A DNA stretch of 64,000 bases from Bacteroidota bacterium. Its GTDB lineage: Bacteria; Bacteroidota; Bacteroidia; Bacteroidales; F082. The stretch is from the NCBI GenBank assembly GCA_009773165.1, contig WOUZ01000008.1, positions 1 to 64,000 of the forward strand. Reading direction: 5' to 3'. Below are positions 18,264 through 26,683 of this stretch, piece after piece; within the stretch, counting starts at the first letter, position 1, and every line of letters begins with the position of its first letter. The notes below the pieces were generated by a model. The model was given only the letters and a program-made list of their open reading frames with translations, had not been told where the DNA came from and did no database searches. The position numbers and the translations under genes were made by a program.

Positions 18264-18935
18264 TTATTCGAACTGGCTATTATTATAAGAATTACATGCT
18301 TGTCGTTTTTCAAGATTGAATTTATAGGTTATCCCTATCCCGGTGTAACCAAACCAATCATTGGTATTAGGATCAGAAGAACCTGTTTCGAATGTCACAT
18401 CTTGTTCCAGATCATCTGCCAAGGCTTTATGCATTTTCCATTCGGCTGATATTCCAAGGCGCTTGCCAATACTATATTTGAATCCAAACCCAAAAGGAAT
18501 GCTAAAACGATTGAAACCAATTGATTGATTAAAATTATCCCCAGTTCCAAAATAAGAAATCCCACCAAAAATATATGGTGTGACATAATCTTTCTGACTA
18601 CCCGTAAAATAGTCAAAAAAATTGAACTCAACTATCACACTGATATCCGATATAGAGGTCGTAAATGCTGAGTCTGCCATTGTATTCACTCTCGCATATT
18701 TACCATCGGACGATAATTTTCCGGTGGTAAAAGCGCCTCTGTAAGCCCAACGTGTACCTTTACTGTATCTTCCTAACACTCCAAATGAAGGCTCAGGTTT
18801 GTTGTATGGCATTCCCGGATTCAGGTCGCCATTGTAATAACTCACACCTCCAAAAGCGCCAACTTCAAGATTTTGAGCTTCAGCACCAAAGAAGAGGGTC
18901 GATAACACGAAAAACACAACGAGTTTTTTAATCAT
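18264..18935 (-). CDS. DUF6089-family outer membrane beta-barrel protein
   Basis: Predicted small outer-membrane barrel of unknown function. A signal peptide (MIKKLVVFFVLSTLFFGAEA-Q) is followed by LEVGAFGGVSYYNGDLNPG and alternating amphipathic strands ending in GIGITYKFNLEKR, as in DUF6089 proteins, which are regularly found just upstream of uppS-bamA in this phylum. The frame opens further upstream at 18983, but the Met at 18933-18935 gives a clean signal peptide. A role with BamA is an inference from gene order. Confidence 0.85.
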   Translation of the reverse strand: MIKKLVVFFVLSTLFFGAEAQNLEVGAFGGVSYYNGDLNPGMPYNKPEPSFGVLGRYSKGTRWAYRGAFTTGKLSSDGKYARVNTMADSAFTTSISDISVIVEFNFFDYFTGSQKDYVTPYIFGGISYFGTGDNFNQSIGFNRFSIPFGFGFKYSIGKRLGISAEWKMHKALADDLEQDVTFETGSSDPNTNDWFGYTGIGITYKFNLEKRQACNSYNNSQFE

Positions 18936-19022
18936 ATGTACTAAATAAACGCTTGCTGAAATTGGTCTTTTTATATAACCCATTCATTATCAGATTATAA
19001 TAAAATTACTCTTTTCAGGATG

Positions 19023-19030
19023 CAAATTTA
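19023..19030 (-). promoter_or_regulatory. -7 box for the DUF6089-uppS-bamA-skp operon
   Basis: TAAATTTG on the minus strand fits TAnnTTTG and lies in the gap between nadK and the DUF6089 gene, 88 nt from the preferred start. No strong -33 box at standard spacing. Confidence 0.5.
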
Positions 19031-19055
19031 ACCTTTTTTTTCACCTGCTACCAGA

Positions 19056-19934
19056 TCAATTTCTAATGTCGAGACCCCACAACAACTTTTCACGAATAGT
19101 TCCATAAAAATCCTTGCCTTCCATCTGAACCAGCCTAAGCACAAACGGTGCTTTTTGTATCATAACATCCAGCGACTGATCTACAATGGCCATTCGGGAA
19201 TCCATGCTTAACGTGTACTGCGTATGACGTCCGACAACTTTTAATCTGATAAAACTTCTGTCGGGGATAACGATAGGTCGTACACTTAAATTGTGTGTAG
19301 CTATAGGTGTAATTACAAAGTCATTGCTTGAAGGTGCTAAAATAGGTCCACCTGCGCTTAATGAATAGGCTGTTGAACCAGTTGGTGTTGCAACTATAAG
19401 TCCGTCAGCCCAATAAGAATTTACGAAAACATCATCAACAAAAACCTGAATAACGATTAGTGAAGTAGCTTCTTTTCGAAAAATCGTGACTTCATTCAAC
19501 GCATAATTAATATCAGGGAACAGGTTTTCCGGTTCTGAAAGCATCAGTAAACTTCTGTTATCCAGCGTGTAACGACCCGAAATAAGTGCATCCATTGCAG
19601 CTTCAATTTCGTGCTTTGAAACACTCGAAAGAAAACCCAAACGACCCATGTTTATACCAAGTACCGGTATGTTTGAATCACGAACGATTGGTAATGCATC
19701 AAGCAAAGTTCCATCACCCCCTATTGAAAAGAAAACGTCAATATCTTTTGATAAATCATCGTGACCATGAAAGAATTTGACGGTAGGATGGAATTCAAAA
19801 TAAGGTTTAACCTGTTGATAATAAGGCTCATAAATAAATATTGTTGTACCTGCATTGAAAAGTTTCTCAAACATCAATTTGAAAAACGGAACACGTTCAC
19901 CTGAAAAACTTTTACCAAATAAGGCAACATTCAT
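19056..19934 (-). CDS. nadK: NAD kinase
   Basis: Phosphorylates NAD to NADP. Seen: the GGDG catalytic motif in FFSIGGDGTLLDALP, GINMGRLGFLS, NEVTIFRKEATSLI and the second conserved block DGLIVATPTGSTAYSLSAGGPI. Length is 292 aa from the Met at 19932-19934. A longer frame to 19961 adds nine residues not needed for the fold. Confidence 0.96.
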   Translation of the reverse strand: MNVALFGKSFSGERVPFFKLMFEKLFNAGTTIFIYEPYYQQVKPYFEFHPTVKFFHGHDDLSKDIDVFFSIGGDGTLLDALPIVRDSNIPVLGINMGRLGFLSSVSKHEIEAAMDALISGRYTLDNRSLLMLSEPENLFPDINYALNEVTIFRKEATSLIVIQVFVDDVFVNSYWADGLIVATPTGSTAYSLSAGGPILAPSSNDFVITPIATHNLSVRPIVIPDRSFIRLKVVGRHTQYTLSMDSRMAIVDQSLDVMIQKAPFVLRLVQMEGKDFYGTIREKLLWGLDIRN

Positions 19935-20113
19935 AGAGCCGGGTATTGCTTTGATGTGCAAGATTACAAATTAAGTCGCCTCACTTTTAGGTTTTAACAT
20001 AATTTAGTGCCTTACAAAGTTTTAGCAAAGCTTATTTTTGAGTCATCTAAGTCCGATTCATTTTTCTCATTCGAAAAATCAGTGGATAAATTTGAAAAGA
20101 AAAGGATTCCTTA

Positions 20114-21562
20114 TCAAATAGGAGCGACAAAGTGAATAAAAAAACCGGCTGAACCATACTGATTTACAGAAGTTTCAAATCGCCAAACAAGATCATAATA
20201 TGTAACAAGATCGAGGCCAATCCCAGTGCCATAAAGTAATTTATTCTGAAAATTATTCGTTGGATTGTTTTTAGGGTTGTGTGCGTATCCAATATCAAAG
20301 AGCCAGTTTAAATAAGCAGCAAAATGAATTTTTCCAAATTTATCAGATTTTATCAAAGGCAACTGTCGCTTTGTTGGTTGAACAAGAGCAAATTTCAGAT
20401 TCGATTTAAGAAGTGCATGACTCTTCCCATCGATAACATAAAGCTCATAGGAGCGAATAAAATCGTTCCCATATCCTAGCGCTTTTTGCATGAAATAAGG
20501 TTGGAAATCTGATCCGGTGATACGCGCTGTCACACTGGAGGCCCAAAACCACCGCTTACTGATAGGGCGATAAATGTCGAAAGTAGTTTTTAATGTGCTG
20601 ATTAACGGTTCATCGGGCATAAGTCCGAAACCATATTGATGAAAATCAACATCCCAATAGTACCCATTCAGTGGATATGGTTTCGAATCTCTGAAATCAC
20701 GTTTGAAGTAATAGTTGATATGGATCATTTGATACTTCCCTTCCCTACTTTCAACAAAATCGGGATTCAGGTCAAGCAACGTATCAGCATATTTCGATTT
20801 CTCGTATCCCATACTCAAACTATGACTTGTATGGATACCATCGCGATAGCTCACCTTCAAGCTGGCATAAAACTCCTTTCGGGCATATGAATCTTCAGCA
20901 CGATAAAACAACTGCTTATTATCCAATGTTAAATACGGTACTTCTCTACTCAACGAATAACCCATCTGTATTCCAAGTCCAATATTCTGTGCTTCAGTAA
21001 TATATGGAACTTCATAAAGTAGATAATAGTTCTGATTATAACCAGCTCTTAACAAAACTTTGAGCTGTTCGAGTCGCCCTCTGAAATTATTGTAGGTAAG
21101 AAAGACACCATAATTGGCTCGTCGAAAATCTTTGGTTTCCCACCAGGCATTAAAGTTTCGGTCGGCAAGTTCAAAGATTGGCAAAGGCCAGATGTACCAT
21201 CTTTCAATAACACTAACATTGACATGAATCACCTGTGAGAAATTGGTATCATGAACTGTGTCCATTTGAACAAAATTAAAAATGGACCTGTTGAGCAAAT
21301 TTTGCTGGCTTTGAACTATTTTCTCACAAAACTCACGGCAATTCAAGGTGTCGCCCGAACGAAAGGTTATCTCCCGGAACAGAATTTTATCTTTTGTGGT
21401 TGTGTTGCCTTCCAGGTTTATATCACCAACAATAATTTCCTTAGAGGAAGATTTTGTTGCACAACTGTCGAGGTTTAACGCAAAAGAAGAAGCAGTTTCT
21501 GTTTGAGCATGCAGGACCGAAACAAAAAAAACAAGTATTAAACTCCAACAAGTCAGCTTCAT
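20114..21562 (-). CDS. BamA/TamA-like outer membrane protein (POTRA plus surface-antigen barrel)
   Basis: A signal peptide (1-19, SVLHA-Q) is followed by one POTRA-like domain (about 43-115; IIVGDINLEGNTTTKDKILFREITFRSGD) and a beta-barrel (about 125-482) with YPLNGYYWDVDFHQYGFG and a final strand ending VNQYGSAGFFIHFVAPI. At 482 aa it is far shorter than BamA, with one POTRA rather than five, so it is a separate Omp85-type transporter of unknown substrate. Its start overlaps the stop of the CBS gene by 4 nt, in the rsgA operon. Confidence 0.82.
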   Translation of the reverse strand: MKLTCWSLILVFFVSVLHAQTETASSFALNLDSCATKSSSKEIIVGDINLEGNTTTKDKILFREITFRSGDTLNCREFCEKIVQSQQNLLNRSIFNFVQMDTVHDTNFSQVIHVNVSVIERWYIWPLPIFELADRNFNAWWETKDFRRANYGVFLTYNNFRGRLEQLKVLLRAGYNQNYYLLYEVPYITEAQNIGLGIQMGYSLSREVPYLTLDNKQLFYRAEDSYARKEFYASLKVSYRDGIHTSHSLSMGYEKSKYADTLLDLNPDFVESREGKYQMIHINYYFKRDFRDSKPYPLNGYYWDVDFHQYGFGLMPDEPLISTLKTTFDIYRPISKRWFWASSVTARITGSDFQPYFMQKALGYGNDFIRSYELYVIDGKSHALLKSNLKFALVQPTKRQLPLIKSDKFGKIHFAAYLNWLFDIGYAHNPKNNPTNNFQNKLLYGTGIGLDLVTYYDLVWRFETSVNQYGSAGFFIHFVAPI

Positions 21563-22221
21563 ACCTTTAAATAGGTCATTAGTGATTCATACCTCTCTTT
21601 CAGATCATCAAAATCATCACTTTCACCAAAAGAAGCTAAAACATCGTAATTGAAACGAATAAATGTTTGAAGTATTCCGGCAATATCACGCTTATTTAAT
21701 TTGAGAGTCACCTCAATTCGCGTTGTATCTTTATCTGATTTAACAATAAGGCTTAAAATTTTTGCATCATTAGTCTCTACAATTCGGGCAATTTCAGACA
21801 ATACATAATCACGGATATTGATTCCAAGAACGATAATACCGCCAGGTTCATCCACAGAAAGCGTATCAGCGAAATGTTCCAGAAGACTTTGCAAAGTAAT
21901 TGATCCGAGATAAATTTCTTTTTCATCAATTACAGGTATTAAACTCAGTCTATGCAACTTAACCAGTTTTAATGCTTCATATATATGTTGATGTTCATAA
22001 ACATAGGGACTTTGCAACGATAAGTTATAACTACCTATCGCTTCATCAAAGTGGTTAAAGCTGTAAATATCATACTCAGAAATTAATCCGAGAAACTGAG
22101 AATCATTCACAATAGGCAAATGTAACAGCCTGAAATCTTCCATCCAGCTTAACGCAGCTCTTCCTGTATCGCTGGTTTTTAAGGGGATAATCCCATCGGT
22201 GATTAAATCGCGTACTATCAT
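21559..22221 (-). CDS. CBS-domain protein with C-terminal ACT-like domain
   Basis: Two CBS motifs (about 1-60 and 70-125; e.g. HLPIVNDSQFLGLISEYDI and LIPVIDEKEIYLGSITLQSL) are followed by an ACT-like fold (about 126-200, starting GGIIVLGINIRDYVLSEIARIVE). Such proteins bind adenine nucleotides or other small ligands. No catalytic domain is present, so a regulatory role is inferred. It lies between rsgA (6-nt gap) and the BamA/TamA-like gene (4-nt overlap). Confidence 0.85.
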   Translation of the reverse strand: MIVRDLITDGIIPLKTSDTGRAALSWMEDFRLLHLPIVNDSQFLGLISEYDIYSFNHFDEAIGSYNLSLQSPYVYEHQHIYEALKLVKLHRLSLIPVIDEKEIYLGSITLQSLLEHFADTLSVDEPGGIIVLGINIRDYVLSEIARIVETNDAKILSLIVKSDKDTTRIEVTLKLNKRDIAGILQTFIRFNYDVLASFGESDDFDDLKERYESLMTYLKV

Positions 22222-22227
22222 GTAGTG

Positions 22228-23151
22228 TTAGTTTTCGTCAGTAAAATCATTGTTCATCATGTTCAGATAATTTTGATAGCGAAAACCAGCTATCCTTCCC
22301 TGAAGGGCTTGTTTTATAGCACAATCAGGTTCATGAACGTGCGTACAATTTGCAAAACGGCATAAATGCATAATTGATCTCATTTCCGGAAAGCGCTGCG
22401 CCAGTGTTTCAGCCTCAAAATCATGTAATCCAAATTCCTTGATGCCTGGTGTATCAACAATCCAACCCCCAACATTGATTGGATACATCTCGGCAAATGT
22501 AGTGGTATGTTTGCCCTTATTATGAACAGATGAAATTTCACCGGTGCGTAGTTTCAGATTGACATCAATTTTATTAATCAGTGCCGACTTCCCAACACCG
22601 GAATGACCTGTTAACAAGGTAGTTTTACCTTTTAACAATGCACCAAATTCAGTTAATCCGTTACCATTCAGAGCTGACACTTTCAAAACCTTATACCCTA
22701 TCGAAGTGTAAATTGTATAAAGTTGATCAAGTTTATCAGATTGTTCTTTGTCATAAAGGTCTGTTTTATTAAAAATAATCACTGCCGGAATGTGATAAGC
22801 CTCCGATGTAACAAGAAACCTATCAATAAAACCTGTTGAAGTGCGCGGATGATCGATTGTCGCGACAAGTATTGCCTGATCAAGGTTAGCAGCTATAATG
22901 TGTGAAGCTTTGGAAAGATTTGTGGCTTTTCGTATGATAAAATTCTGGCGCTCATGAATTAACAAGATTATAGCGGTCTCACGACCCTCTTCATAGCGAA
23001 TCTGCACCTTGTCGCCAACAGCAACAGGGTTTGTAGTTCTGATTCCCTTTAACCGGTATTGTCCTCTCAAACGGCATTGCACGGTTTTGCCCGAAGAAAG
23101 ATATACTGAGTACCAGCTTCCGGTTGATTTTATTACAATTCCTTCATCCAT
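22228..23151 (-). CDS. rsgA: ribosome small subunit-dependent GTPase A
   Basis: Circularly permuted GTPase that checks late 30S maturation. An N-terminal OB fold (about 1-70) is followed by a G domain in permuted order, with G4 (IIFNKTDL) before G1 (LTGHSGVGKSALINKI) and G3 (VDTPGIKEFG). A C-terminal zinc site follows, CRFANCTHVHEPDCAI (C-x4-C-x-H-x5-C). The 307-aa length is normal. It is first in an operon with the CBS and BamA/TamA-like genes. Confidence 0.96.
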   Translation of the reverse strand: MDEGIVIKSTGSWYSVYLSSGKTVQCRLRGQYRLKGIRTTNPVAVGDKVQIRYEEGRETAIILLIHERQNFIIRKATNLSKASHIIAANLDQAILVATIDHPRTSTGFIDRFLVTSEAYHIPAVIIFNKTDLYDKEQSDKLDQLYTIYTSIGYKVLKVSALNGNGLTEFGALLKGKTTLLTGHSGVGKSALINKIDVNLKLRTGEISSVHNKGKHTTTFAEMYPINVGGWIVDTPGIKEFGLHDFEAETLAQRFPEMRSIMHLCRFANCTHVHEPDCAIKQALQGRIAGFRYQNYLNMMNNDFTDEN

Positions 23152-23174
23152 ATAAAAAACGCTCGGTGCGAGTG

Positions 23175-23182
23175 CAAAAATA
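23175..23182 (-). promoter_or_regulatory. -7 box for rsgA
   Basis: TATTTTTG on the minus strand fits TAnnTTTG, 24 nt upstream of the rsgA start. A TTTG lies 15 nt further upstream, slightly closer than the usual -33 spacing. Confidence 0.55.
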
Positions 23183-23388
23183 ACGGTATATGATTACCAA
23201 ACTCATTTTTAATTTATCTTTCTCAATTTGTGTAATGCATAAGCATGAAGGATAAGTCGAAAAATTCCATTTTCAAGTCTTCTAATTCATTGTAGTTAAG
23301 CGGTCAAAGATTGGTTAAATTTAAACTAACAATTTAAAATCAAGTATTAAAATGAATAATTAACCATCGAATCAAAAACATCTTCATC

Positions 23389-24066
23389 ATGCTGAACATT
23401 TTATTAGGTTTTTTACAGCAACTTATCATAACGACGCTTTTACTTTTCTATCTTAAATTTAAATTCGCTAATGAATCATGGAAGTTGATTAATCAGGCAG
23501 TGCTGCTTGGTTTTATCACACTGCTTTTCCTGTTTTTACTTGATCAAATTGCTGTAATCAAAGGTATTGATCAGCTTAAGAGTATAAAACAAACTGGTTA
23601 TTATTCCTTTGTTGAAGTGAGATTTAGTGCTGAACTTGGCAAATTTATTTTGCTTCGTTATTATTTTTTAAAGCAGAAGACCTTTAAAGGGCCTCTTGAT
23701 GGAATCATTTATTCATTATTAATTAGTGGTTCGTTTACAGCTATATCTCTACCTCTTTTTATGACAGGGTGGTTCTCAAAACCAATGGATACCACCTTTC
23801 TTATAACCTACCCTATTGCAAATCTGGCATTTGCTACAATAATGGGTTTCTTTACCGGGATGGGCAAATATCGTCAAAACCGTTTTATTGATTCAATGAC
23901 AGGCTTAGGAGCTGCAAGCTTTTTTCATGGATTTTATTTCTTTATCAACCTGACAGATGAGAATCTTATTTTTGCACTTTATGGCGCTGGATTATTGCTA
24001 ATTTCTTTAATGTTGCTGGTCAAATCCACCAATATTAAAGAACAGGAAAAGACCCTGAAAGTTTAA
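23389..24066 (+). CDS. PrsW-like multi-pass membrane protein, probably degenerate
   Basis: A 225-aa membrane protein with about seven hydrophobic segments. It resembles the PrsW family of intramembrane glutamic proteases: FSAELGKFILLRYY at motif 1 (normally EExxK), FKGPLDGIIYSLLISGSFTA at motif 2, and SFFHGFYFFI at motif 3. The first Glu of EExxK is Ala here, and motif 2 lacks the usual EN end. It may therefore be an inactive homolog or a distant relative. It is a lone plus-strand gene between two minus-strand operons and ends at a bidirectional terminator. Confidence 0.6.
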   Translation: MLNILLGFLQQLIITTLLLFYLKFKFANESWKLINQAVLLGFITLLFLFLLDQIAVIKGIDQLKSIKQTGYYSFVEVRFSAELGKFILLRYYFLKQKTFKGPLDGIIYSLLISGSFTAISLPLFMTGWFSKPMDTTFLITYPIANLAFATIMGFFTGMGKYRQNRFIDSMTGLGAASFFHGFYFFINLTDENLIFALYGAGLLLISLMLLVKSTNIKEQEKTLKV

Positions 24067-24111
24067 CCCAATTCTCAAAAAAACATAGCCCTTAACCTCA
24101 AAATGGCATAT

Positions 24112-24143
24112 AAAAAAAGCCGCCCCAATCGGAGCGGCTTTTT
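24112..24143. terminator. bidirectional intrinsic terminator
   Basis: The GCCGC...GCGGC stem (24119-24138) is flanked by seven A on the left and five T on the right, and sits between the convergent PrsW-like and DUF349 genes, so it can serve both transcripts. Confidence 0.85.
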
Positions 24144-24148
24144 ATTTG

Positions 24149-26440
24149 TTAATCCCTTAACATTTTGAGTTTTGCTTCAAAAAGTTTTACTTCACTTTTT
24201 GCTTTAGCAATCTTTTTTTCATATTCAGCTCGCATGATATCTGCTTGCTTACTGCTGGAGAAAAATCCGATATTGTTTTCGAGCAACATGATTTCTTCTT
24301 TGAGTTTGGTAACTTTCGTTGCCAGCGTCATGCGTTCTCTTCTGATTCTATCGCCGGAATCCGGTTCATCGCGCATTGAATCAACTGAAGAACGATAATG
24401 TGTTGCTGCCATCTCTTGCTCTGTGAGTTTCATTTTCTCAAACAACTTGTCGATAGCTTTCCGATAATCAGCATATAGTTGATCCTTGATTTTGATTGGC
24501 ACATGGCCGATTTCCATCCAGGTGCGTTGTAACGTTTTTAAAGCGTCAAGGTTTGTTGTTCTGTCGGCCTTTACTTCAAATGTTGCAATTTTCTCGATAA
24601 GTTCCTTTTTCTTGGCAAGATTTTCATCTTCTCTTCCTCTGATTCCTGAAAAGTGCTCTGATTTTTTGCGGAAAAACTCATCGCAAGTACCTCTGAAACG
24701 TTTCCAGATTTTATCTGAATTTTTGCGTGGAACAGGTCCAATGTTCTTCCATTCTTCCTGAAGAGCTTTAAACTGATCAGTAGCTTTACGCCACTCGGTG
24801 CTTTCTAATAAAGCTTCAGCCTGCACACACAAATCAAGCTTACGGTTGTAATTATCGAGCTGCTGATCTTTCAGTTTGCCAAAATATTCCTTTTTAGCTT
24901 CAAAGAAATTATCCATGGCAGCTTTGAAACGATTCCAAACTTCATCATTCTGTTTCTTTGGTGCTTGACCAACCGATCTCCAAACCTGAAAAAGTTCTCT
25001 CATCTCATCCGATTTCTTCATCCAGATATTGATACTGTCGTAAGCATCTGAAACGATTTCCTCGGCTTTTTCACATAAGGCAATTTTTCCATCCAGATTA
25101 TGTTGCTGTTCTTCCTGGATTTTTGAATAATGGTCGCGGCGTATAGCGTTGATCTTATCCGTAGCATTTTTGAAACGCTCCCAAACCTCTTCTTTAACAT
25201 CTTGTGGAACTGGTCCGATTTCTTTCCAGTCCTCATGATATTTTTGAAGTAATTTAAAGGCTTTTATTACAGATTCCTCAAGTAAAAGTTCTTCTGTTTT
25301 TTCACAGAGTTCAATTTTTACTTCCAGGTTTTTTCTCATGTCAAGATCGCGCAGTTCCCTGTTAATCTTTACCTTATCGAAGAATTTCTCAACAAGAAAA
25401 TGATAATTATTCCACAAGTTAGTGATTTCACCAGCTGGAACCTGACCAATTTCCTTCCATTTGTCCTGAAGGATTTTGAATTCATCATATGTTTTCTTAA
25501 GTGTTTCCTCTGATGAGATCAACACTTTCAATTCTTCCAGAATAGCTTGTTTCTGAACGAGGTTCTGATGTTTCTGACGCTCGAGCAGCTCGTTATGCTT
25601 TGACTTACTGTCTTTATACTGATTGAAAGCAGCCTTAAACCGGATTTCTAACGGATCATCTGCATGTTCAAAGGACTCTTTTTCTCCACCATCAGCAATA
25701 AATTGATCCAATTCATGGTCAATATCTTCCTTATTGTGTTTGAGAAAATACACCTTAATTGCTGCTACTTTGTTCTTAATCTTGGCAACATCATGTTCCT
25801 GAACGGTTTCCTCGAGCATTTCGACCAGCTGAAGTTTGTTCAACCCGGCAAAATCATGCTCACTCATCGCCTCATCTTCTTCGACAGTTTCCTCATCTAC
25901 GAGGTGTTCAACCGCTAAAAGATGTATCTCTTCAACCTTTTCTTCAACTTTGGTTAACTCAGGTTCAACCGGGCTGATTTCCTCTTGTGAAAGCTCATCC
26001 ACAACCTTTTCTTCGACTTTCTCTAATTCGGGTTCAACCGGGCTGATTTCCTCCTGCGGAAGTTCTTCCTCAACCTTTTCTTCAACTATCTCTAATTCCG
26101 GTTCAGACAGGTTGGCTTCCTCCTGTGGAAGTTCTTCCTCAACCTTTTCGCTTTCCACAACAACTTCTTCAATAGAAACCTCTTCTTCAGCAACCACTTC
26201 TGGTTCTGCTGTTTCGGCTATTTCAGAAATTACCTCAGGTAATTGATTGGATTGAATCAGCCTTACGATCAGATCCTTGTCGTTGGCATCAAGTTGGGTT
26301 GTAACTTCGCTGACAGTTTCATTCTCAGCGGTTTGTTCAGAAGCAATTGTCTGGTCAGCCATCTCATTTGTGGCCGCCAGGGCGTTCTCATTCCCTTTTT
26401 CTTCTTCGGGTTCGAGATTGATCAAGTCCATGTTTTCCAT
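24149..26440 (-). CDS. DUF349-repeat protein with acidic N-terminal repeats
   Basis: A 763-aa, highly charged, mostly helical protein. The N-terminal ~190 residues are Glu-rich and probably disordered, with three tandem 23-residue units of the type KVEEELPQEEISPVEPELEK. From about residue 260 on there are at least five DUF349 repeats, each with the core W-x-x-I/V-G-x-V/A-P followed by a WxRFKxAxDxFF-like helix (e.g. WKEIGQVPAGEI, WRSVGQAPKK, WKNIGPVPRK). The C-terminus is coiled coil. The function of DUF349 is not established. The gene is monocistronic with its own -7 box. Confidence 0.9.
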   Translation of the reverse strand: MENMDLINLEPEEEKGNENALAATNEMADQTIASEQTAENETVSEVTTQLDANDKDLIVRLIQSNQLPEVISEIAETAEPEVVAEEEVSIEEVVVESEKVEEELPQEEANLSEPELEIVEEKVEEELPQEEISPVEPELEKVEEKVVDELSQEEISPVEPELTKVEEKVEEIHLLAVEHLVDEETVEEDEAMSEHDFAGLNKLQLVEMLEETVQEHDVAKIKNKVAAIKVYFLKHNKEDIDHELDQFIADGGEKESFEHADDPLEIRFKAAFNQYKDSKSKHNELLERQKHQNLVQKQAILEELKVLISSEETLKKTYDEFKILQDKWKEIGQVPAGEITNLWNNYHFLVEKFFDKVKINRELRDLDMRKNLEVKIELCEKTEELLLEESVIKAFKLLQKYHEDWKEIGPVPQDVKEEVWERFKNATDKINAIRRDHYSKIQEEQQHNLDGKIALCEKAEEIVSDAYDSINIWMKKSDEMRELFQVWRSVGQAPKKQNDEVWNRFKAAMDNFFEAKKEYFGKLKDQQLDNYNRKLDLCVQAEALLESTEWRKATDQFKALQEEWKNIGPVPRKNSDKIWKRFRGTCDEFFRKKSEHFSGIRGREDENLAKKKELIEKIATFEVKADRTTNLDALKTLQRTWMEIGHVPIKIKDQLYADYRKAIDKLFEKMKLTEQEMAATHYRSSVDSMRDEPDSGDRIRRERMTLATKVTKLKEEIMLLENNIGFFSSSKQADIMRAEYEKKIAKAKSEVKLFEAKLKMLRD
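25934..26149. repeat. three tandem 69-bp coding repeats
   Basis: The word AACCTTTT recurs at 25934, 26003, 26072 and 26141, exactly 69 bp apart, bounding three in-frame 23-codon units in the acidic N-terminus of the DUF349 protein. The units differ at several positions, so the array is not freshly amplified, but it could still vary in copy number between strains. Confidence 0.85.
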
Positions 26441-26527
26441 TAAAATAGATTATAAATAGTTAAGCAATTATCAGTCTGATGTGATTAATTATATCAGTCC
26501 GACATAGGTTCGTCCCATTAAAGGGCG

Positions 26528-26535
26528 CAAAAATA
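26528..26535 (-). promoter_or_regulatory. -7 box for the DUF349 gene
   Basis: TATTTTTG on the minus strand fits TAnnTTTG, about 88 nt upstream of the start. No good -33 box at standard distance. Confidence 0.45.
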
Positions 26536-26614
26536 AGAATTTTTATCAAAGTTTATGTTCTTGTATATCATTTTAATAAAAGAGAAAAAAACTATCTAAA
26601 GTGAGCATAATTGT

Positions 26615-26634
26615 AAAACAGCAACTACTGTTTT
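26615..26634 (-). terminator. hairpin after the PLP gamma-lyase gene
   Basis: AAAACAG / CTGTTTT 7-bp stem with a 6-nt loop, about 50 nt past the stop codon on the minus strand. The 3' T-run is only four bases, within the stem, so termination strength is uncertain. Confidence 0.4.
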
Positions 26635-26683
26635 GATACCCTCAGATTAATCACCAAATAACAAATTCGATTTCTCTTCAATC

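Noticed and set aside
25836-26246. 136-codon Ser/Thr-rich open frame on the plus strand
   Set aside because: It is the antisense shadow of the Glu-rich repeats of the DUF349 protein; composition and repeats follow from the other strand.
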